Assembly (NCBI GenBank): GCA_036339375.1
Contig: JAYZBC010000043.1
Location: forward strand, 1-31,561
DNA length: 31,561 nt
Reading direction: 5' to 3'
From: JAYZBC01 sp036339375
GTDB taxonomy: Bacteria; Pseudomonadota; Alphaproteobacteria; MPNO01; UBA2964
The translations under genes and the position numbers were made by a program. The notes beneath the pieces were generated by a model. The model was not told the origin of the DNA and did not search any database. It saw only the letters and a program-made list of their open reading frames with translations. Positions 24,759-31,561 of the stretch are shown one piece after another (positions within the stretch are counted from its first letter, which is position 1; each line of letters opens with the position of its first letter).

Positions 24759-25877
24759 ATGCTTTCTTATATAATTCGGCGCCTCTTACTCATCATCCCC
24801 ACGCTTTTTGGGATTATGGTAATCAATTTTGTAATTATCCAATTTGCGCCGGGCGGGCCCGTGGAACAAATAGTGGCCCAGCTCACAGGAACGAATGTAG
24901 ACGCTACTGCAAGAATTGGTGGTACAGGGGGTACTGAAATTGGAAGAACAGGCCCAGCGTCACAACACCCATCTTCAGGAACTGGACATAACAATACCTA
25001 TCGCGGTGCCCAAGGTTTAGATCCGGAATTTATCAAACAGCTAGAAAAACAGTTTGGATTTGATAAACCGCTTCATGAACGATTTTTTCTTATGATGAAA
25101 AACTATATTTTATTAGATTTCGGGACCAGTTATTTTCGTGACGAAACAGTTGTGGATTTGGTGATTTCCAAACTCCCTGTCTCAATTTCTTTGGGGGTTT
25201 GGACAACCCTCATTGTTTATTTAATATCGATACCCCTTGGTATTCGAAAAGCCGTCCATGACGGCAGTTCTTTTGATGTTTGGACAAGTGGTGTCATCAT
25301 TGTGGGGAACGCTATTCCGGGCTTTTTGTTTGCTGTTTTGCTTATAGTTTTATTTGCGGGTGGTAGCTATTTAGACTGGTTTCCTCTACGTGGACTGATA
25401 TCTGAAAACTGGGATCAACTTAGCTGGCCTATGCGTATACTCGATTATTTTTGGCACATGGCTTTGCCAATTTTAGCCATGGTAATTGGAGGTTTTGCCG
25501 CACTTACTTTCTTAACCAAAAATTCATTTTTAGACCAAATTAATCAACAATACGTACTCACCGCCAAAGCAAAAGGTTTAACAAAAAACCGAATTCTGTA
25601 TGGCCACGTGTTCCGTAACGCCATGCTTATTGTGATCGCCGGATTTCCTTCGGCCTTTGTCAGCATCCTTTTTACAGGTGCTTTATTAATTGAAATAATT
25701 TTTTCTCTGGACGGTCTCGGCTTGTTAGGCTTTGAAGCAGTAATCAAGCGGGACTACCCCATCATGTTTGCTTCTTTATTTTTCTTTACCTTGCTTGGGC
25801 TCATTATGAAACTTATCGGCGATTTAACCTATACGCTGATAGATCCAAGAATTGACTTTGAGGTCCGGGATGTCTGA
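24759..25877 (+). CDS. yejB: Peptide ABC transporter permease YejB
   Basis: This inner-membrane permease of the peptide/nickel family has 372 residues. TM1 is near residues 8-28 (IIPTLFGIMVINFVIIQFAPGGP), followed by a Gly/Ser/Thr-rich periplasmic stretch (about 45-85), also found in E. coli YejB. Further helices run from 133 onward. The ABC-coupling EAA loop is ALTA-like, at about 272-285 (AKAKGLTKNRILYGHVFRN). The ending TLIDPRIDF is conserved. It partners YejE as a heterodimer. The ATG start lies 11 bases after yejA2. Confidence 0.95.
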   Translation: MLSYIIRRLLLIIPTLFGIMVINFVIIQFAPGGPVEQIVAQLTGTNVDATARIGGTGGTEIGRTGPASQHPSSGTGHNNTYRGAQGLDPEFIKQLEKQFGFDKPLHERFFLMMKNYILLDFGTSYFRDETVVDLVISKLPVSISLGVWTTLIVYLISIPLGIRKAVHDGSSFDVWTSGVIIVGNAIPGFLFAVLLIVLFAGGSYLDWFPLRGLISENWDQLSWPMRILDYFWHMALPILAMVIGGFAALTFLTKNSFLDQINQQYVLTAKAKGLTKNRILYGHVFRNAMLIVIAGFPSAFVSILFTGALLIEIIFSLDGLGLLGFEAVIKRDYPIMFASLFFFTLLGLIMKLIGDLTYTLIDPRIDFEVRDV

Positions 25878-26964
25878 CTTTATTCGGAAAGCAAACCAAA
25901 GGGATCATCCAGGCTCTCCCTTCTCAGCATTTTTCAAATGGCAGATTTCCCCCATAACGAAAAGGAGGCTTCATAGTTTCAGAGCAAATCGACGTGGGTA
26001 CTGGTCTTTCTGGATTTTTATAGTTCTATTTATTTTGAGTCTTTTCGCAGAATTTATTGCAAATGATAAGCCCCTAATGGTCAGCTATAAGGGTGAAATT
26101 TACTACCCAGTGATAAAGGTTTATCCCGAAACCACTTTCGGAGGGGACTTTTTGACGGAAGCTGAATATCGGGAAAAAGATGTTCAGCTGCTAATCGAAA
26201 AAAAAGGCGGCTGGATATTGTGGGCACCTATTCGGTACAGTTATAGGACGGTTAATTTTGGGCTCGAAGTACCTGCCCCATCCCCACCTAGTTGGGAAAA
26301 CCTTTTAGGGACCGACGATCAAGCGAGGGATGTATTAGCCCGAGTCATCTACGGCTTCAGAGTTTGTGTCATTTTTGGGCTTGTTTTAACGTTTCTTTCA
26401 TCCGTTGTTGGTATTTTTGCAGGCGCTATCCAGGGATTTTTTGGCGGCTGGACAGACCTTCTATTTCAACGTTTCATTGAAATTTGGTCCGGCATGCCTC
26501 GTCTTTTTTTATTAATCATTTTGGCTAGTGTATTTCAACCAAGTTTTTGGATGTTGTTGATACTTCTTTTATTGTTTGAGTGGATGGCACTTGAAGGGGT
26601 AGTAAGAGCCGAATTCCTGAGAACAAGAAATTTTGACTATGTCCGTGCGGCACGGTCCCTTGGCGTAGGTAATAGTACGATCATTCGACGACATGTATTA
26701 CCTAATGCCATGACCGCAGCGCTTACTTTTCTACCTTTTATTTTGATTGGGTCCATCACTGCCTTAACCTCACTTGATTTTTTGGGTTTTGGTTTACCAC
26801 CGGGTTCACCTTCTTTGGGTGAGTTACTCGCACAAGGTAAAGCTAATTTGCAAGCGCCGTGGTTGGGCGTAACCGCTTTTTTAGTTTTATCAATTATGCT
26901 CAGTCTCCTTGTTTTTATTGGCGAAGCTATTCGAGACGCCTTTGATCCCCGAAAAACTCGTTAG
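25870..26964 (+). CDS. yejE: Peptide ABC transporter permease YejE
   Basis: This is the second permease, 364 residues from the ATG at 25870, which overlaps the yejB stop by eight bases. A cytoplasmic N-terminal tail (about 45 residues) leads to TM1. A periplasmic domain with KGEIYYPVIKVYPETTFGGDF and LLGTDDQARDVLARV is typical for YejE. The EAA loop appears as YVRAARSLGVGNSTIIRRHVLPN. The remaining helices end with GEAIRDAFDPRK, conserved in the family. A TTG at 25852 is in frame but less likely. Confidence 0.95.
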   Translation: MSDFIRKANQRDHPGSPFSAFFKWQISPITKRRLHSFRANRRGYWSFWIFIVLFILSLFAEFIANDKPLMVSYKGEIYYPVIKVYPETTFGGDFLTEAEYREKDVQLLIEKKGGWILWAPIRYSYRTVNFGLEVPAPSPPSWENLLGTDDQARDVLARVIYGFRVCVIFGLVLTFLSSVVGIFAGAIQGFFGGWTDLLFQRFIEIWSGMPRLFLLIILASVFQPSFWMLLILLLLFEWMALEGVVRAEFLRTRNFDYVRAARSLGVGNSTIIRRHVLPNAMTAALTFLPFILIGSITALTSLDFLGFGLPPGSPSLGELLAQGKANLQAPWLGVTAFLVLSIMLSLLVFIGEAIRDAFDPRKTR

Positions 26965-26966
26965 TG

Positions 26967-28628
26967 ATGGTTTTTTCAGCTCCAGACCAAACAAAAGCGC
27001 CTGAACAAATCCTTAAAATTGAGAATTTGTCTATTTCATTTGGGGAAGGAAAAAACGAAATACAAGCAGTTCGCGGCATAAATATTGAAATAGGAAGGGG
27101 CGAAACTGTTGCGCTGGTTGGAGAAAGTGGGTCAGGCAAAACCGTGACTGCTCTAGCCGTTACCCAGTTACTTCCTTACCCCACGGCCAAACATCCCTCG
27201 GGGAGTATAAAATTCAATGGGAAAGAATTAATGGGGACAACCGAAGAAAATTTGCAGAAAATTCGAGGTGATAGAATTGGCATGATTTTTCAGGAGCCAA
27301 TGACGTCCTTGAACCCTCTACATACATTGGAAAAGCAAATTGGTGAGGTGTTGCTCCTTCATAAAGGTTTAAATAAAGCCAATGCCCAAGAACAAATTTT
27401 GGATCTACTTCAACAAGTTGGTTTACCTAACGCAAAAAATCTCATGCAATCTTTTCCTCATCAACTTTCTGGTGGACAAAGGCAACGCGCAATGATTGCA
27501 ATGTCTTTGGCGAATGATCCCGATCTTTTAATTGCCGATGAGCCGACTACAGCGTTAGATGTAACCGTTCAAGCTCAAATTTTGGCACTCCTCAAAAGTC
27601 TGCAAATTTCACGTCAAATGTCCGTCCTTTTAATTACCCATGACCTGAGCATTGTGAGAAAATTTGCAAATAATGTATACGTGATGACTAACGGGCGTAT
27701 TGTAGAAAAAGGACTCACCCCGCTTATTTTTAAAAATCCACAACATAGCTACACACAACACTTGTTAGAGTCGGAACCCAAAGGTAAAAAATCCCCAGTC
27801 TCTCAAAATTCCCGGATAGTTTTAAAATCAGAAAATTTAAAAATTTGGTTTCCGATCAGACGTGGCGTTTTACGTCGTTTGACCGGTTACGTAAAAGCAG
27901 TTGACGGTGTCTCAATCCAGATTAGAGAAGGACATACGTTAGGCATCGTAGGTGAAAGCGGATCAGGGAAAACCACACTGGCCCTTGGTTTACTCCGCTT
28001 AGAAAAAAGCCAAGGTTCAATTGTTTTTTTAGGCGACCATCTCGAGGACAAAAAGTGGAAAGCCTTGAGACCTCTTCGAAAAGAAATGCAAATTGTTTTT
28101 CAAGACCCTTATGGATCTTTAAGCCCCAGAATGTCAGTTAGCCAAATCATAGAAGAGGGATTGCTGATTCATCAGTCTTCGCTGGAGGATAAAGCAAGAC
28201 GTAAAATAATTACAGACACCTTGGCAGAGGTGGGACTCGAATCAACTATCTTGGACCGTTATCCACACGAATTTTCTGGAGGTCAAAGGCAGAGAATTGC
28301 AATCGCCCGCGCCATGGTCCTTAAGCCTCGTTTGGTTGTACTGGATGAGCCCACTTCTGCACTTGACATGTCAGTCCAAGCTCAAATCGTTGAATTACTG
28401 CGTGATCTGCAGAAGAAATACAAACTGGCCTATTTGTTTATAAGTCACGATCTAAGAGTGGTAAGAGCCCTTGCTGATGAAATTATTGTGATGCGGAATG
28501 GTAAGGTTGTTGAACAAGGGCTAGCTACTTCAATTTTTGAAAATCCTAAAGAAAGTTATACGCAAGCCCTTATTAAAGCAGCATTTGAAATTGAAGCCGT
28601 CAATGGGGGAGAAATTTCCTCGGACTAA
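26967..28628 (+). CDS. yejF: Peptide ABC transporter ATP-binding protein YejF (two ATPase domains)
   Basis: One 553-residue chain carries two fused ABC ATPase domains, as in E. coli YejF. The first P-loop is GESGSGKT at 52-59, with signature LSGGQRQR and Walker B LLIADEPTTALD. The second repeats these as GESGSGKTT, FSGGQRQR and LVVLDEPTSALD. Short oligopeptide/dipeptide (OppD/OppF) C-terminal segments follow each domain. It would energise YejB/YejE with either YejA. The ATG follows the yejE stop by two bases; a GTG at 26964 is also in frame. Confidence 0.95.
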   Translation: MVFSAPDQTKAPEQILKIENLSISFGEGKNEIQAVRGINIEIGRGETVALVGESGSGKTVTALAVTQLLPYPTAKHPSGSIKFNGKELMGTTEENLQKIRGDRIGMIFQEPMTSLNPLHTLEKQIGEVLLLHKGLNKANAQEQILDLLQQVGLPNAKNLMQSFPHQLSGGQRQRAMIAMSLANDPDLLIADEPTTALDVTVQAQILALLKSLQISRQMSVLLITHDLSIVRKFANNVYVMTNGRIVEKGLTPLIFKNPQHSYTQHLLESEPKGKKSPVSQNSRIVLKSENLKIWFPIRRGVLRRLTGYVKAVDGVSIQIREGHTLGIVGESGSGKTTLALGLLRLEKSQGSIVFLGDHLEDKKWKALRPLRKEMQIVFQDPYGSLSPRMSVSQIIEEGLLIHQSSLEDKARRKIITDTLAEVGLESTILDRYPHEFSGGQRQRIAIARAMVLKPRLVVLDEPTSALDMSVQAQIVELLRDLQKKYKLAYLFISHDLRVVRALADEIIVMRNGKVVEQGLATSIFENPKESYTQALIKAAFEIEAVNGGEISSD

Positions 28629-28680
28629 TTTTCAAACCAATACAAATCGGGTCGAACTTAATACCAATTTTATACCGAAA

Positions 28681-30066
28681 CTATGAACCAAAACGTTTTT
28701 GTATAACCTCAAACAGAGCTCTCATACCCATAGCTTCACCGCCTACCGGCCTACCTGGGAGAGCCATTGCATTCCAGGCCATAATATCAAAGTGGACCCA
28801 AGGTGTTGCCGGACTGACAAATTCCTCCAAATAAAGCGCTGCTGTAATAGCGCCTGCCAAACCACCTTCGGAGACATTATTGATATCGGCTACTTTACTG
28901 TTCAAAAGACGTCGGTAGGGCTTATGAAGCGGCAAGCGCCAAATTGGATCATTGTTGACGACGCCCGCTTGGTAAAGTTCAGATGCCAACGTTTCGTCGT
29001 TGCAAAACATGGCAGCAATTTGGGTTCCAACAGCGACTCTCGCAGCACCGGTTAGGGTCGCAAAATCCGCAATCATTGATGGATTCTCTCGATCAGCTTC
29101 AGCCAAGGCATCACACATAACCAACCTACCCTCAGCATCTGTATTTCCGATTTCAACTGTAATTCCCTTTCGGGTTTTAATAACGTCAGAAGGTCGGTAG
29201 GCGTCACCTGAAACTGAGTTTTCAACAGCACTAATGAGAACTCGCAATCGTACCTTTAAATTAGCGTCCATTATCATGTGTGCTAGGCCAAGGACATGTG
29301 CAGCCCCACCCATATCTTTTTTCATCCGCAACATGCCGGATGCAGTTTTTAGGTCTAATCCCCCGGTATCAAAACATACACCCTTTCCAACCAACGTTAT
29401 CTTAGGATGAGTACGCCGTCCCCAAGTCAGATCAATTAAACGAGGCGCCCGGTCTGCAGCTCGGCCGACAGCGTGAATTGTTGGGTAGTTCCGATTAAGC
29501 AAATCTTTTCCAGAAATAACCTTAACTGTAGCTTTATGTTTACGCGCTAATTTTCGTGCGGCTCCAGCAAGCTCACCCGGGCCCATGTCAGACGCGGGCG
29601 TGTTAATTAGATCACGAACCAAAAAAATGGCATCAGCAGTTCGACGAACGCTGCTTCGATCGCAATTTTCCGGCCAAACCAAAGATGGAGGGTCGTAATT
29701 AGTTGTTTTGCTTTTATAACGATTAAATTTATAAAAACCTAACGCCCACCCAATGGCGGCAGCATTAGCACCCTTGGTATCAAACCTGGCGTCGATTTCA
29801 AAGCGACCTCCAGAAAGCCTCCGAGGCAGATCAGCATAAGCCCAAAGCCCATAATGTTCATCAACACCAACTAAAACCTTGCTGAGCGAACCTTCCTTCC
29901 CAGCTACTAAACTCACACTCCCGGCTTCTGCATTAAACCCCACACTTTTGACCCAGCGCTTCATAACGTTTTCCTGCGTCTTTAACCAGGCTTTAAAGAC
30001 AGCTGTTTCTATCGGAATGATAGGAATTGTGTTTTTGTCGCTCGCATTCAAAAATCGATATGTCAA
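28681..30066 (-). CDS. M17 family leucyl aminopeptidase
   Basis: This di-metal cytosolic aminopeptidase has 461 residues. The catalytic C-terminal domain shows Lys228 and Asp233 in VGKGVCFDTGGLDLK, Asp251 in MKKDMGGAA, and the NTDAEGRLV signature with Asp310, Glu312 and catalytic Arg314. The N-terminal domain is smaller and diverged, as in the PepB-like branch. It removes N-terminal residues from peptides, so it could process imported peptides from the adjacent YejABEF system; that link is inference. The start is TTG at 30066, supported by AGGAG at 30073-30077 with six bases between. It lies convergent to yejF. Confidence 0.93.
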   Translation of the reverse strand: MTYRFLNASDKNTIPIIPIETAVFKAWLKTQENVMKRWVKSVGFNAEAGSVSLVAGKEGSLSKVLVGVDEHYGLWAYADLPRRLSGGRFEIDARFDTKGANAAAIGWALGFYKFNRYKSKTTNYDPPSLVWPENCDRSSVRRTADAIFLVRDLINTPASDMGPGELAGAARKLARKHKATVKVISGKDLLNRNYPTIHAVGRAADRAPRLIDLTWGRRTHPKITLVGKGVCFDTGGLDLKTASGMLRMKKDMGGAAHVLGLAHMIMDANLKVRLRVLISAVENSVSGDAYRPSDVIKTRKGITVEIGNTDAEGRLVMCDALAEADRENPSMIADFATLTGAARVAVGTQIAAMFCNDETLASELYQAGVVNNDPIWRLPLHKPYRRLLNSKVADINNVSEGGLAGAITAALYLEEFVSPATPWVHFDIMAWNAMALPGRPVGGEAMGMRALFEVIQKRFGS

Positions 30067-30072
30067 ATCAAA

Positions 30073-30077
30073 CTCCT
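30073..30077 (-). promoter_or_regulatory. Ribosome-binding site fixing the TTG start
   Basis: AGGAG on the minus strand lies six bases before the TTG of the aminopeptidase gene, ideal spacing, and decides the unusual start codon. Confidence 0.7.
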
Positions 30078-30223
30078 AAATGTATAAATTGAAAAGAATT
30101 CTAGAAAAAATCCCCAAAAAGGAAGTGACCGGCGTTATTAGGGCTTCAAAGTGTTTTATTTTTGTGAACCAATTTTTGTTTAAATACTAAATTTATTACA
30201 AACAGCTTTTGAGTACAAAACCA

Positions 30224-31297
30224 TCATTTCAGCACATTCTCTATATTGGATACCATAGCTTCCATATCGATAGCCCCATTCACCCGAGATCCAATGGCTA
30301 TGTGGGGACTCATAATCACATTATCAAATGCAAGGAAAGGATCACCCGGTTCACCGGGTTCTTTATAATGCACGTCCATGCCAACGCCACCAAGTTTTCC
30401 AGAATTCAATGCCGATAACAAAGCATCTCGCTGAATAATATCTGCTCGTGCTATATTGACGATAATTATACCAGCTTTGGCCCTCTCGAGTTGAGAAGAA
30501 CCAATCATACCCTTTGTAGATTCGTTGAGGGGTACATGGATACTAACGAAATCAGATTTCTCGAAAATTTCATCAAGTGAAACGAATTCGGCATTAAATT
30601 GTTTTTCCAAAGACCTGTTTAACTGGTTTCGTTGGGTGTAGAGGGTATTCATATCGAAAGCATTTGCCCATTTCGCCACATAACGACCGACTGACCCCAA
30701 ACCAACTATTCCCAAGGTTGAACCTCCCATATTTTTTACACCGGAAATTCGAGCCCAATTTGAATTTGCAGTATGACGTCGATCATAGACACGAGCCGGC
30801 CACCCCTTCGCCTGTAGGGCTGAAATAGTTAGCAATTTATTGGTTTCCACCATTTTTTTTGCAAGGTTCATCATGAGAGCAAAGGCGTGTTCTCCGACGG
30901 CAACATTTACCTTGCGATGAAAAGGAAGGGCAGGAATTTTTCTCCTAGCACACGCTACTTCATCTATATTCCGCATATCTGTACGAAAATTTTGGACAAT
31001 TTTTAAGTTGGGTGCTAGTTCAAGCTCTTCCTCCCCCACAATAAAATCTTCCACTACAACGGCATCAGCATCTGGAATTGCGGAACGAAATTCTTGTTGA
31101 TTTTCAGTTAGAATTACCCGTGAAGGAGCCACAGCGGGGTAACGCTTTCGCAACCTTTCACACCATTCAGAAAACTCCGGCATATCGACTGAATAATAAT
31201 CAGAAAAACCAGCAACTCTTTCAGGATCACATTCAGGATCCAACATTACACTTAACGCACGTATTATATGATCATTTTGGATGACAAGATTCGGCAT
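30224..31297 (-). CDS. D-2-hydroxyacid dehydrogenase family protein
   Basis: This 357-residue member of the D-isomer-specific 2-hydroxyacid dehydrogenases has the Rossmann GLGSVG loop at 199-204 and the catalytic trio Arg284 (NIARADI), Glu313 (KEPG) and His332 (SPHIA). The helical linkers and dimer region ALMMNLAKKM are as expected. At the end of the second strand the usual Asp that selects NAD is replaced (LYTQR, residues 219-223), which could allow NADP. The substrate is unknown: glyoxylate, hydroxypyruvate, phosphoglycerate or another 2-oxoacid are all possible. It lies 157 bases upstream of the aminopeptidase gene on the same strand. I see no convincing terminator between them. Confidence 0.88.
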   Translation of the reverse strand: MPNLVIQNDHIIRALSVMLDPECDPERVAGFSDYYSVDMPEFSEWCERLRKRYPAVAPSRVILTENQQEFRSAIPDADAVVVEDFIVGEEELELAPNLKIVQNFRTDMRNIDEVACARRKIPALPFHRKVNVAVGEHAFALMMNLAKKMVETNKLLTISALQAKGWPARVYDRRHTANSNWARISGVKNMGGSTLGIVGLGSVGRYVAKWANAFDMNTLYTQRNQLNRSLEKQFNAEFVSLDEIFEKSDFVSIHVPLNESTKGMIGSSQLERAKAGIIIVNIARADIIQRDALLSALNSGKLGGVGMDVHYKEPGEPGDPFLAFDNVIMSPHIAIGSRVNGAIDMEAMVSNIENVLK

Positions 31298-31409
31298 AAT
31301 TTTTGGACTCGCTTTTTATCGTTTTTGTTTTAATTCCAATAATAAAATTTCACAGATTAAGAACGCAATTTATCGGGCGCGTTCAAAATTAACAATTGGA
31401 GTCCCATTT

Positions 31410-31561
31410 TTAGCGGGGATCTCCAAGGCTTGGTCGAAACATCAATTTAGCTGCAGGCCCTGCCATATATTTGGCACTATGGCCAACATCAGGCAGTTCT
31501 TTATGCTTCCAATGTAAAGGGGACCCAAGATTTTTGGCCATTTTCACAGCTTGGTTAAAGA
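31410..31561 (-). CDS. C-terminal end of a possible alpha/beta hydrolase
   Basis: The minus strand reads 49 codons without a stop from the window edge to a TAA at 31412-31410. The text (NLGSPLHWKHKELPDVGHSA, then AGPAAKLMF) looks like a real protein end. V-G-H-S near the C-terminus suits the catalytic His region of an alpha/beta hydrolase with the usual few residues after it. The identity is tentative because the nucleophile and acid lie outside the window. The 112-base gap to the dehydrogenase start at 31297 holds no clear promoter or terminator. Confidence 0.5.
   Translation of the reverse strand, partial: FNQAVKMAKNLGSPLHWKHKELPDVGHSAKYMAGPAAKLMFRPSLGDPR

Noticed and set aside
24880..25015. 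Gly/Ser/Thr-rich stretch in YejB as an unusual insertion
   Set aside because: E. coli YejB has a similar low-complexity loop at the same place, so it is a family feature.
1..31561. tRNA genes, CRISPR arrays, insertion sequences, prophage or defence genes
   Set aside because: I found no T-loop/acceptor pattern, direct-repeat array, transposase or terminal inverted repeats; every sizeable protein except one fits a known family.

Overview
This window reads as a stretch of chromosome from a low-GC (A/T-rich, roughly 40% GC by eye) Gram-negative alphaproteobacterium. Three things support that. The gene order rpmH-rnpA-yidD-yidC-engB-argB, followed by HAD phosphatases, dapD-dapE, truA-fmt-def, rmuC, recR-ybaB-dnaX-SRP RNA, nudC and pheA-kdsB, is the housekeeping layout I associate with Rhodospirillales-like Alphaproteobacteria. 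Single proteins look alphaproteobacterial, for example YidC with Lys in the groove position, the PheA ACT domain, the IMPase-type HisN and a membrane-anchored cytochrome c. KdsB and a YejABEF importer imply an outer membrane with Kdo-containing LPS. I cannot name the genus; a free-living marine lineage is a guess from the compactness and base composition.

Layout. 1-396: 5' part of a TVP38/TMEM64-type membrane protein (minus), divergent from the rest. 397-640: intergenic, with a near-consensus sigma70 promoter at 572-600. 641-7543 and on to 9281 (plus): ribosome and membrane-biogenesis genes (rpmH, rnpA, yidD, yidC, engB), argB, two unrelated-function HAD phosphatases, the lysine/meso-DAP genes dapD-dapE, and an unrecognised multi-pass membrane protein. 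9260-11479 (minus): def-fmt-truA. 11645-12766 (plus): rmuC. 12831-15753 (minus): SRP RNA-dnaX-ybaB-recR, with a clear extended -10 promoter for the SRP RNA. 15849-16769 (plus): nudC. 16766-18384 (minus): kdsB-pheA. 18558-19091 (plus): membrane-anchored cytochrome c. 19268-28628 (plus): a metal-dependent decarboxylase-like amidohydrolase, hisN, then a five-gene peptide ABC importer with two tandem substrate-binding proteins (yejA1-yejA2-yejB-yejE-yejF). 28681-31561 (minus): an M17 leucyl aminopeptidase, a D-2-hydroxyacid dehydrogenase and the C-terminal end of a possible alpha/beta hydrolase.

The genes are packed tightly, with many 1-22 nt overlaps and frequent GTG/TTG starts. No gap exceeds about 245 bases. 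I see no mobile element, prophage, CRISPR array, tRNA or rRNA, and nothing that looks like a new defence or biosynthetic system. The most interesting signal is in dnaX. A run of ten A residues sits at codons 402-405, where the gamma-like core ends and the tau-specific part begins. A one-base slip there meets a stop codon almost at once and would give a 406-residue gamma-like protein. Secondary points are the SRP RNA tetraloop stem, which shows a compensatory pair change, and its well-formed promoter.
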